From positions 1-40,040 of the forward strand of contig JBFHGJ010000049.1 of NCBI GenBank assembly GCA_041583135.1: a stretch of DNA of 40,040 nucleotides, read 5' to 3'. The stretch's first letter is position 1. Every line of letters starts with the position of its first letter. Position numbers and translations under genes: made by a program. This stretch comes from JABSOG01 sp041583135. GTDB taxonomy: Bacteria; Pseudomonadota; Gammaproteobacteria; Enterobacterales; Alteromonadaceae. A model generated the notes under the pieces. That model saw only the letters and a program-made list of their open reading frames with translations, did no database searches and had not been told where the DNA came from. Shown here in pieces: positions 32,506-40,040 of the stretch.

Positions 32506-34092
32506 ATGTCAAAGCCTATCATCGCCGTAAGCATACTGGGCACCCAACTGGACTATGCCCGAACCCATCAAGATCGCTGGAACAAATGGCGCCCCAATAT
32601 CAGTTTATGTAGCCAAGACGATTTGATCGTAGACACCTTGCATCTCATTCACGAACGACAAAGCAGCAAACTGGCCACTCAGATCAACAAGGATATTGCC
32701 GCCGTTTCTCCGGAAACTCAAGTGGTACCCCATCTTATTGATTTTAAAAACCCTTGGGATCTTGAAGAAGTTTACACCCAGCTGTACGACTGGTGTCAAA
32801 ACTACACGTTCGATACTGACAAGTATGATTATCTATTCCACATCACCACCGGCACTCATGTTGCCCAGATCTGCATTTACCTGCTGACTGAAAGTCACCA
32901 TTTTCCCGGCAAGCTGATTCAAACCTCACCGGGTAAAGCGCCATCGAAAATGCATGGCAGTTATACCGTACTCGACCTCAATCTTGCCCGTTACGACAAG
33001 ATATCCTCGCGCTTTGCCGAGGAGCACTTGGCCGGTGAAGACTTTTTAAAAGGCGGTATTGCCACTCAAAGTGCCAAATTCAACAACATCATTGAACAAA
33101 TCGAAAAAGTCGCGATACGCTCCAGTGCGCCGATATTGCTGACCGGCCCGACCGGTGCTGGTAAGTCACAACTGGCTGAACGCATTTTCGAGCTCAAGCG
33201 CAAACGGCAGAATCTTAGCGGTCAGTTTATTTCAGTCAACTGTGCCACCTTACAAGGCAGCAACGCCATGGCAGCCCTATTCGGCCACACCAAAGGTGCA
33301 TTCACCGGCGCTCAGGCGGCCAGAGAGGGCTTTTTAAGTAGCGCCAACAAAGGCGTACTGTTTTTAGATGAAATTGGCGAGCTCGGGTTAGATGAACAAG
33401 CCATGTTACTGCACGCCTTAGAAAGTAAAAGCTTTTATCCGGTCGGCTCTGACAAACTGAAAACCTCCGATTTTCAATTGATCACCGGCACTAACCGCGA
33501 CTTAAAGCAAGAAGTGATCAACGGCCGTTTTAGAGAAGATCTGCTCGCCCGAATTCATCTGTGGAGCTACCAGCTACCGGCACTGAAAGACCGCCGTGAA
33601 GATATCGAACCCAACTTGCAGTTTGAATTGAATCAGTTCGCAAAAAAAGAAGGGATTAAAAAAGACTTCAACAATGAATCAAAGGCGGCATTTTTGCGTT
33701 TTGCCATGGCACCGGATGCCAGCTGGCAAGGCAATTTCCGCGATTTGAATGCCGCGGTGACACGGCTTGCAACTTTAGCCGATGGCGCCCGTATCAGCTT
33801 GAGCGATGTACAACAGGAAATTGCCAGACTTAAACAACAATGGCAAAGTGATGAACAAATTGATGAACATCAAGATTGGTTGACTCAGTATTTAGATCAG
33901 CAGCAGATAGCGCAGTTGGATAACTTCGATAAGATGCAACTCAACTATGTTTTATCGGTATGTGCGCGCCACCGCTCAATGGCAGCTGCCGGTAGAGAGC
34001 TGTTTAATGTCTCACGTACGCACAAAAAAATGGCCAATGACTCAACCCGGCTTCAAAAGTATCTCGCCAAGTTCGGTATTAAATTCAATTAA
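32506..34092 (+). CDS. rtcR: RtcR, sigma-54-dependent activator of RNA repair
   Basis: This 528-residue regulator (E. coli RtcR 532) starts with a CARF-type sensor domain at about 1-185 (VSILGTQLDYA, DYLFHITTGTHVAQICIYLL). That domain senses a nucleotide or RNA-derived ligand. The AAA+ domain follows with Walker A GPTGAGKS (214-221) and the sigma-54 contact loop GAFTGA (264-269). Walker B is LFLDEIGELG and an arginine finger lies in the GRFREDLLARI region. A C-terminal helix-turn-helix lies near residues 480-520. It is divergent from rtcB and should switch on rtcB-rtcA and the genes behind them when RNA damage products accumulate. No clear ribosome site precedes the ATG. Confidence 0.95.
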   Translation: MSKPIIAVSILGTQLDYARTHQDRWNKWRPNISLCSQDDLIVDTLHLIHERQSSKLATQINKDIAAVSPETQVVPHLIDFKNPWDLEEVYTQLYDWCQNYTFDTDKYDYLFHITTGTHVAQICIYLLTESHHFPGKLIQTSPGKAPSKMHGSYTVLDLNLARYDKISSRFAEEHLAGEDFLKGGIATQSAKFNNIIEQIEKVAIRSSAPILLTGPTGAGKSQLAERIFELKRKRQNLSGQFISVNCATLQGSNAMAALFGHTKGAFTGAQAAREGFLSSANKGVLFLDEIGELGLDEQAMLLHALESKSFYPVGSDKLKTSDFQLITGTNRDLKQEVINGRFREDLLARIHLWSYQLPALKDRREDIEPNLQFELNQFAKKEGIKKDFNNESKAAFLRFAMAPDASWQGNFRDLNAAVTRLATLADGARISLSDVQQEIARLKQQWQSDEQIDEHQDWLTQYLDQQQIAQLDNFDKMQLNYVLSVCARHRSMAAAGRELFNVSRTHKKMANDSTRLQKYLAKFGIKFN

Positions 34093-34128
34093 GGTAACGA
34101 CAAATAAGGCGCACGGCTCTTTACTTGA

Positions 34129-34746
34129 CTACCATGGGCAAAAACAACCGCTTTGCTCCAATTCATAAAGTAAGGGGTCAAAGCCATGTTCGAGGTTGTT
34201 GACCACCAGTTCGACAAAGCCGGTGCCTTTACCACACACCACACCTGATGAATGTGGCCCGAGGTAACTTACCGATTGTGCTTGCCGATTGTAGATTAAG
34301 ACAGCGGGAGATGATGGGATCAGCCGCTGAGATTGGCGATAGGCCTCGGGCGACAGTGCTATCACTTGGGCCTGTTTGAGTATGGGTAGAAGGTTTAACA
34401 ACGCCTGAGCTTTATCCGGCGGCGTCAATACCAGATGTTTTATCTTGAGGCTGCTATCGAGTTTGCTCAAGCTATCGACAGTTGTGCCGCTGTAGACCGA
34501 ACAAAAACACTCAGGATTAAGCCAGTGTAAAATCAGCAGCTGATGTTCGTCTTGGTACTGACTAAGATGCTGGTTGATAAATGCCACAAATGGTGGTGAT
34601 CCGACCATTTGCTCAGGGTATAAGCCCTGCTGATCAAATGGCTGAAGGTAACGACCCAGCAGATCATACAACAGTGCCAAAAGCCCAATCATCACAACGA
34701 TGATCAAAGTGCCGATACGCCATTTGCGCCAATCACGCTCGCTCAC
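34129..34746 (-). CDS. Membrane-anchored DUF6436-like protein with CxC motifs
   Basis: This 205-residue protein has an N-terminal membrane helix (about 13-33). A periplasmic domain follows whose layout (ILHWLNPECFCSVYSGTTV, then a VLIYNRQAQSVSYLGPH strand) resembles a thioredoxin-like fold. Two paired-cysteine motifs stand out: ECFC at about residue 80 and GCFC at the extreme C terminus (GCFCPW). They could form a redox pair or bind metal. I place it tentatively in the DUF6436 group found in Shewanella-like bacteria. It is convergent with rtcR (36 bases apart) and lies 44 bases downstream of the diguanylate cyclase gene, possibly in one operon with it. Function is unknown. Confidence 0.65.
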   Translation of the reverse strand: MSERDWRKWRIGTLIIVVMIGLLALLYDLLGRYLQPFDQQGLYPEQMVGSPPFVAFINQHLSQYQDEHQLLILHWLNPECFCSVYSGTTVDSLSKLDSSLKIKHLVLTPPDKAQALLNLLPILKQAQVIALSPEAYRQSQRLIPSSPAVLIYNRQAQSVSYLGPHSSGVVCGKGTGFVELVVNNLEHGFDPLLYELEQSGCFCPW

Positions 34747-34790
34747 ATCAACCCCTACTTTTGTCAGTTGCAGTTAGCGCCAATGATACA

Positions 34791-35825
34791 CTAAAACAGC
34801 TCAATATCGGCTTTTTCTGCATCTTCGATGTTAACCAGTCCTTTGCTTAACAATTGTTGATAACAATGCACCTGATTACGTCCATGCTCTTTGGCATAGT
34901 AAAGTGCTTTATCGGCCTCACCAAAAATCATCGTCGGGTTCGCCTGATAGTCAAAATGAGAAAAACCGATACTGACCGTTACTCGGCCGATTTGCGGAAA
35001 CTCAGTGGTTTCTATGGTTTTGCGAAAGCGTTCGAAGGTATCCATCGCTTGGCTTTGCGTTAAACCACTTAAGATCACTGCAAACTCCTCGCCGCCATAA
35101 CGGAACAATGCGTCTTCATTGCGAAAACACTGCCGCATATTCTGAGCCAGCCACAACAGCACCTCATCACCGAACAAGTGACCATAGTCGTCATTGACCC
35201 GTTTAAAATAATCGATATCGATTATCCCAAGAAAGTGGGACACTTCCTCCTGATGACTTCTGCGATCGGAGGCGCTACGATCGGTTGAACGCGCCTCTTT
35301 GACCAAAGACGATAGCTGCGTGTCGAACATTCGCCGATTGTACAGCCCGGTCAATGCATCACGCTCGCTGGCATCTAATAGCGCGAGGAAGTTACTAAAG
35401 ATGCAGCCGATAGCATTTAGCAGCTTAAGTTCAAAATCATTGGCCAGCGCACCTTCGATGATCAACAGATCGATACACTGTTCTCCGGAAAATAAAGGCC
35501 AATAGACCTTACCCTCGCGAGAACACTTTTCTTCTGGCGCATAGCTAGCTAAGCCGTCGATAAAGTCTTTAATATCCTCAGCCATTGCCGCCGGTTCGTC
35601 TTCAATATTATGACAATCAAAGCTGACCTCTCCCTCGGCACTACCAAATAAATGATACTGCGGCGCATACTCTTTGCGGCTGTTATATAAATGAACTAAT
35701 CGGATATCGCTACCAAGAAGCTGGCATAAGGTTTTGACAACACTTTGCTCTAAAGTTGTTCTTTCTTTGTTTGAAGACAACTCAACAAAGCAAGCCATTA
35801 ATTGATGAGGGTATGTGCTCTGCAA
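34791..35825 (-). CDS. GAF-like diguanylate cyclase
   Basis: This 344-residue enzyme makes c-di-GMP from two GTP. Residues about 1-160 form a GAF-like sensor domain without membrane helices. The GGDEF domain (about 165-325) has the active-site GGEEF and metal-binding Asp in IDIDYFKRVNDDYGH. An inhibitory I-site RxxD (RNED) lies exactly five residues before GGEEF, so product inhibition is expected. No EAL domain is present. The gene precedes the DUF6436-like gene on the same strand. The signal sensed is unknown. Confidence 0.92.
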   Translation of the reverse strand: MQSTYPHQLMACFVELSSNKERTTLEQSVVKTLCQLLGSDIRLVHLYNSRKEYAPQYHLFGSAEGEVSFDCHNIEDEPAAMAEDIKDFIDGLASYAPEEKCSREGKVYWPLFSGEQCIDLLIIEGALANDFELKLLNAIGCIFSNFLALLDASERDALTGLYNRRMFDTQLSSLVKEARSTDRSASDRRSHQEEVSHFLGIIDIDYFKRVNDDYGHLFGDEVLLWLAQNMRQCFRNEDALFRYGGEEFAVILSGLTQSQAMDTFERFRKTIETTEFPQIGRVTVSIGFSHFDYQANPTMIFGEADKALYYAKEHGRNQVHCYQQLLSKGLVNIEDAEKADIELF

Positions 35826-35915
35826 TGGTTAACCTGTCTGTGTTTTTGCCCATGTCGTTTCATGCCTAAATTCTAGCATCAAATTAACGCATGTCACCTA
35901 ATCGATGTATTAAAT

Positions 35916-35927
35916 TGACTTAAGTCA
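35916..35927. repeat. Palindrome TGACTTAAGTCA in divergent promoter region
   Basis: TGACTTAAGTCA is a perfect 12-base palindrome midway between the divergent diguanylate cyclase and hybrid kinase genes. It may be an operator for a dimeric regulator. I see no specific regulator match. Confidence 0.35.
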
Positions 35928-36027
35928 CAACAAACGGCTCGAGCGGCATAATTATCGCGCAAATGAACTGGCAATTCAGTGGTATTGGCCTAAGATCAGC
36001 TAATTACAGACTGCCTTTTAAGCCTTG

Positions 36028-38784
36028 ATGTCATTAAGCAAATATTTGTATTCTTTCTGGCCGCTCTATTTGCTACTTAGTGGCGGCTACTACGTCACCG
36101 GCAAACTACTGTCGAGCTTTTCAACCCAATCTCAAGTTGTTGCCATTTGGGCGCCTGCGGGATTTGCCTTGGTTGGCTGTTGCCTTTGGGGCTGGCGTTT
36201 TTTACCTGGCATTTTTATCGCCTCGGCAGCCTTTAATTTCTCGACACACCCCGATGCCAGCCTGCTCCAGCTCGCGACACCTTTAGGGCTTGAAGTGAGC
36301 ATGATAGCACTGGGCGCCTCAATTCAGGCCTATGTCGGTAGTGAACTGCTAAGACGCTGGATAGGCAATCCACTGTATTTGAAGTCTGATAAGCAGGCCA
36401 TTTACTTTATCTTTATTGTCGGCATTGCCGTCAACTTGATTTCTCCCAACATTGGCGTGTTGGCACTGAGTCTATTTAATACCGGCTATAGCCCTAGCAA
36501 CCACTGGGGTAATGTGTTTTATTGGTGGCTTGGAGATTCTTTAGGCGTCATGATTGTCAGCCCTCTGTTGCTCAGCATTTTGCGGCTGCCGCCCAGTGCC
36601 GACAAATATTTCGAGGCCAACGCCAGCCGCCCGCAAAATAACATGGTCAGTGCCACGGCATTACTGATCTTTGCCAGCGTGACCCTTACCACCTTATTTT
36701 TCAGCCATTATAGTAAAAGCAACGCCATTGAGTTGGCAAAACGTGAAATGGCGGTGCTGCAAAGCGCCATTTACCAGCAGCTCAGCAGTAGTACCAAGCA
36801 AATAGCAGTGCTGGCCAATTATATTCAAACCAATCCAAATCTCTCCCGCAGCCAGTTTGAAGCCTTTGCCAGCCAACTGAGAGAGCGAAAGGCCGCCATC
36901 AAGGCACTGTCGTGGAATCCGATTATCGAATGGTCACAAGTGAGTGAATTCGAGCAACAACTCGCACAGCATTACCACCACCCCTATGAGGTTAAAGGTA
37001 AGCCCCTCAGTCCACAGGACCCTGTGGTGGTCGTCAAGTTTATCAGCCCGGTGCAGGGCAATGAGGCAGCGATTGGGTTTAACGTATACTCCAATGAAAA
37101 GCGCAAATCGGTATTACAGCAAGAACATGCGCCATTAACCCCTTTTGCGACCCCGATCATCCAACTGGTGCAGTCTGAAACCGTAAAGGCTGCCTATTTA
37201 ATGTTTATGCCGGTGTACCAGACCAATACCGATGAAGAAAAAACCATCAGCGATGGTCAACCCATTATTGGCTATGCCACGGGCGTATTCCTAGTTGAGA
37301 AGATCCTCGCCAATGCACTCGACACTCAACGTGAAAGCATGTTCTTCTACGAATTGATGGAACAAGGGTCCAACACCACTTTCGCCAGCAATACCAATAC
37401 CGATAAAGCCATCCTGTCCACTAGCGCCGGAGTAGAAAAGATCACCTTCAATCTGGCAGGACAAACTTGGCAGATGAATGTGTTGCCCAACCCTGAATTT
37501 GTCACCCATTACCAGAGCCAATTGTCGATGATGGTGTATGTGCTGCAATTTATTTTGGCGGCGATCATCATGATGTTGATACTGATGATGAACTCTCATC
37601 AAATGATCTTAAATGTCAAAGTCTCTCACCGAACCAAAGAACTTGCAAAAGCCAAGCAGCAATCGGATCAGGCCAATCAGGCAAAAAGTCGTTTTTTAGC
37701 CAATATGAGTCATGAGATCCGCACCCCACTCAATGCCGTGCTGGGCTTTTCTCAGCTGATTAAAAGTACGGATGATTTAGAAACCATCAAATCCTATATC
37801 GATAAAATTGAGATCTCATCGAGCAACCTGCTCAATATCATCAACGACATTCTCGATATTTCCAAGATAGAATCGAACAAACTCAAGCTAGAGCACCGTT
37901 TATTTGATATGCATCAACTGCTCACCCGTATTGAGGTGATGTTTGAAGGCAAAAAGCCCGAAGACGAAGTGCGCTGGCAGATCATCGATCAGTTACCGCA
38001 AGGTTTGTATTACCTAGGCGACCAAGTTCGGGTCGAACAGGTGCTGCTCAACCTCGTATCCAATGCCTTTAAGTTCACCGAAAAAGGTCAAATAGAGGTC
38101 AATGCCTCCTTGGTTGAGCGGACGGCAGAAACCGCTCAAATTCAATTTCGCGTACAAGACAGTGGTATCGGCATCGATCAACAAGCCCAAGGAAAATTGT
38201 TTGGCGCCTTTAACCAAGAAGACAGTAGTACTTCAAGACGTTTTGGCGGCACCGGTCTGGGCTTGACCATCTGCCGCGAGTTGTGTCAGTTGATGCAAGG
38301 TGACATTGGTGTCGAGAGTGAAAAAGGTGTCGGCTCGACTTTTATCGCTACCATCACACTGGCCATTACCGAGCAGCCGCCAGAAGTCACACCAGAAAGT
38401 ACACTGCTTAGTCTGCCGGATCTCAAAGTGCTGGTCGCAGAAGACAACCCTATCAATCAATTGGTGATCCAAGAGTTGCTGAAAACCCTAGGTATCACTC
38501 CCCATATGGTTGCCAATGGCCAAGAAGCCTTTGACGCAGTGCAACAGCATACCTTTGACGTGGTTTTGATGGACTGCCAAATGCCTATAATGGATGGCTA
38601 CCAAGCGACGCAAAAGATCCGCGAACTACCGCAGTTTAAATACTTGCCGATAGTGGCACTGACCGCCGATGTCATGCCCGAAGATAAGCTCCATGCGTTC
38701 GAAGTCGGCTTTAGCGATCATCTCGGCAAGCCGATTGAAGTGCATAAACTCTCGGCCTGCCTAGCAAAGTTTGCGCAAAAGTAA
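36028..38784 (+). CDS. MASE1-CHASE hybrid histidine kinase
   Basis: The protein has 918 residues from the ATG at 36028; a TTG one codon earlier is less likely. An N-terminal MASE1 membrane sensor (about 8-195, several helices) comes first. It is followed by a membrane helix, a CHASE-like periplasmic domain (about 230-500) and a last helix at about 505-530. The HisKA box NMSHEIRTPLNAVLGF has phospho-acceptor His562. The ATPase boxes NLVSNAFKFTE, DSGIGI and GGTGLGL follow, and a C-terminal receiver domain has Asp849 in VVLMDCQMPIMDG. No output domain is present, so the phosphate must pass to a separate Hpt or regulator elsewhere. The ligand is unknown. Confidence 0.93.
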   Translation: MSLSKYLYSFWPLYLLLSGGYYVTGKLLSSFSTQSQVVAIWAPAGFALVGCCLWGWRFLPGIFIASAAFNFSTHPDASLLQLATPLGLEVSMIALGASIQAYVGSELLRRWIGNPLYLKSDKQAIYFIFIVGIAVNLISPNIGVLALSLFNTGYSPSNHWGNVFYWWLGDSLGVMIVSPLLLSILRLPPSADKYFEANASRPQNNMVSATALLIFASVTLTTLFFSHYSKSNAIELAKREMAVLQSAIYQQLSSSTKQIAVLANYIQTNPNLSRSQFEAFASQLRERKAAIKALSWNPIIEWSQVSEFEQQLAQHYHHPYEVKGKPLSPQDPVVVVKFISPVQGNEAAIGFNVYSNEKRKSVLQQEHAPLTPFATPIIQLVQSETVKAAYLMFMPVYQTNTDEEKTISDGQPIIGYATGVFLVEKILANALDTQRESMFFYELMEQGSNTTFASNTNTDKAILSTSAGVEKITFNLAGQTWQMNVLPNPEFVTHYQSQLSMMVYVLQFILAAIIMMLILMMNSHQMILNVKVSHRTKELAKAKQQSDQANQAKSRFLANMSHEIRTPLNAVLGFSQLIKSTDDLETIKSYIDKIEISSSNLLNIINDILDISKIESNKLKLEHRLFDMHQLLTRIEVMFEGKKPEDEVRWQIIDQLPQGLYYLGDQVRVEQVLLNLVSNAFKFTEKGQIEVNASLVERTAETAQIQFRVQDSGIGIDQQAQGKLFGAFNQEDSSTSRRFGGTGLGLTICRELCQLMQGDIGVESEKGVGSTFIATITLAITEQPPEVTPESTLLSLPDLKVLVAEDNPINQLVIQELLKTLGITPHMVANGQEAFDAVQQHTFDVVLMDCQMPIMDGYQATQKIRELPQFKYLPIVALTADVMPEDKLHAFEVGFSDHLGKPIEVHKLSACLAKFAQK

Positions 38785-38792
38785 GAACCCGC

Positions 38793-39950
38793 TTACAGCG
38801 AGCGTACATACGCGGTTAATCGAACCAGACGTTCAGCATCCATTGCCAGTTTGATTTTCGCCCCTTTTAGTCCTTGCTCGACAAAGGGCGTTGCCACAAC
38901 CTCGGCGCAGATCGTTGCCGCTGCGGTAAGATAAGTACCTATCGGGTCGCACTGCCCTAACCCCAATGCGCCACGACAAGCGGCTACAAACGGTGGCAAA
39001 ATGTCCGGCCGTCTCAGCACATCAAGCTGTTGCAGCAGTTCAAGCAACGCCGCCGCACTGGGCTGTGACAGTAGCTTGTAGCAAGGAGACAAACTCATTA
39101 CCTTTTGACATAAATGGGCGTAACGGTTCGGGGTTTTCAAACGCAAGTTTAGCCGCGCCGCAAGCGCTAAACTCGTCGGCAGAGCTTGCGCAGGATAAGA
39201 CAAAGCGCACAGTAGCGCAGCCCATCTGACCTCGGGTTCTTTACTCAGTTTAGCCGTTCTCACCAACGCCGCCATGGCGCTTGTGAAGTTCCCATTGCCA
39301 TTGCCTTGAGCGAACTGAGCAAACTCAGGCAATAATACCAACAAGCCTTCACTTTGTTTAAGCACCGTAAAAAATACCTCAGGAGAGTCTGAGCACAGCG
39401 CCTTTTCCATTTCCTTAAATATCCGTTCAGGGGTAAGACAGGCAAGTTCGCCATCATCAGCTAGCTTTTTCATTAGGGTGATAGTGCTATCAGCCACATT
39501 AAAGCCATAGGACTTCAATTGCGCGGCAAACCTTGCAACGCGAAGCACCCGCAGTGGATCTTCAGCAAAGGCATCACTGACATGACGCAACACTCTTTGT
39601 TCGATATCGGCTCGCCCACCATAGGGATCAACATAGCCACCGGCACTGTCCTTAGCAATAGCATTAATGGTTAAATCACGGCGCAGCAAGTCCTCTTCTA
39701 AACTCACTTGTGGGTTAAAATCCACACTGAATCCCTTGTAACCATGCCCGCTTTTGCGCTCAGTTCTGGCAAGGGCATACTCCTCTTTGGTTTTGGGATG
39801 TAAAAACACCGGAAAATCAGCGCCGACTTGGACAAAGCCCTGCTGTTTCATTTGCTCGATGGTCATCCCTGTGACGACATAATCCCTATCATGAACTTCA
39901 CGGCCCAACAATTCATCACGCACCGCGCCACCAACTAAATAGCTTTGCAT
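38793..39950 (-). CDS. cca: CCA-adding tRNA nucleotidyltransferase without an obvious HD domain
   Basis: This 385-residue enzyme adds or repairs the CCA end of tRNA. The head domain shows GGAVRDELLG, the metal Asp pair in HDRDYVV, and RRDLTINAIA. The neck motif has DPYGG and RVLRVARFAAQL. It is shorter than E. coli Cca (412), and the C-terminal half lacks a recognisable HDLGK-type phosphohydrolase motif; WAALLCALSYPAQALP occupies that region. The class with or without HD varies in gammaproteobacteria. It is convergent with the hybrid kinase, 8 bases apart. It is a housekeeping gene, although its place near the RNA-repair locus is worth noting. Confidence 0.93.
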   Translation of the reverse strand: MQSYLVGGAVRDELLGREVHDRDYVVTGMTIEQMKQQGFVQVGADFPVFLHPKTKEEYALARTERKSGHGYKGFSVDFNPQVSLEEDLLRRDLTINAIAKDSAGGYVDPYGGRADIEQRVLRHVSDAFAEDPLRVLRVARFAAQLKSYGFNVADSTITLMKKLADDGELACLTPERIFKEMEKALCSDSPEVFFTVLKQSEGLLVLLPEFAQFAQGNGNGNFTSAMAALVRTAKLSKEPEVRWAALLCALSYPAQALPTSLALAARLNLRLKTPNRYAHLCQKVMSLSPCYKLLSQPSAAALLELLQQLDVLRRPDILPPFVAACRGALGLGQCDPIGTYLTAAATICAEVVATPFVEQGLKGAKIKLAMDAERLVRLTAYVRSL

Positions 39951-40040
39951 CCTATCTCACTCTTTCAAACTTATGATTAAGCGATGATAGACCAGCAACA
40001 CCACTAGGGTAAAGCCATTGAGCTCAGCTACTTGTAGTTA

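Noticed and set aside
39951..40040. End of a further minus-strand gene at the right edge
   Set aside because: The only frame ending here has an in-frame stop at the window edge and fewer than 30 codons; nothing recognisable.

Overview
The window looks like a chromosomal segment of a marine-type gammaproteobacterium, most likely an Alteromonadales member near Shewanella or Ferrimonas. The basis is the TonB2-type ExbB/ExbD/TtpC/DUF3450 set, a CCA-adding enzyme without an obvious HD domain, and many sensory and c-di-GMP proteins. This is a judgement from gene content, not from a database search.

Region 1 (1-9407, minus strand) is an outer-membrane uptake module. A large duplicated lipoprotein and a TonB-dependent receptor are followed by DUF3450, a TtpC-like protein, ExbB and a truncated ExbD. 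Pho-box-like sites lie upstream of the lipoprotein and of the DUF3450 operon. Another lies upstream of an alkaline phosphatase lipoprotein at 12719, so phosphate-starvation control of the region is plausible. A 720-base gap before ribA carries REP-like palindromes and an approximately 88-bp direct duplication.

Region 2 (9408-16590) holds ribA, a BaeSR/OmpR-type two-component system, the alkaline phosphatase, a Sel1-repeat protein and a small GAF protein. A perfect bidirectional hairpin separates the phosphatase from the Sel1 gene.

Region 3 (16687-26977, minus strand) is the most unusual part. A 1213-residue protein made almost entirely of Asp-Gly-Ser/Trp/Tyr repeats starts at a GTG and carries a KLEDRIAPGG motif near its N terminus. 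It is followed by a 46-residue basic peptide gene and then four tightly packed genes: GAF-GAF-TM-HlyD, PqqD-like/M50 site-2 protease/HlyD, a small HlyD adaptor and a TolC-like channel. No ABC ATPase is present. I infer a dedicated export or maturation system for the repeat protein and/or the small peptide, possibly gated by a cytoplasmic signal through the GAF domains.

Region 4 (27569-34092) is an RNA-repair locus. RtcR (sigma-54 activator with a CARF-type sensor) is divergent from rtcB-rtcA, two RlaP-type nucleotidyltransferases and a spermidine-synthase-fold methyltransferase. All five minus-strand genes are nearly abutting. A plausible -24/-12 promoter and an upstream inverted repeat lie between rtcR and rtcB.

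Region 5 (34129-39950) has a membrane-anchored DUF6436-like protein, a diguanylate cyclase, a MASE1-CHASE hybrid histidine kinase and the CCA-adding enzyme. The last 90 bases hold no supported gene.
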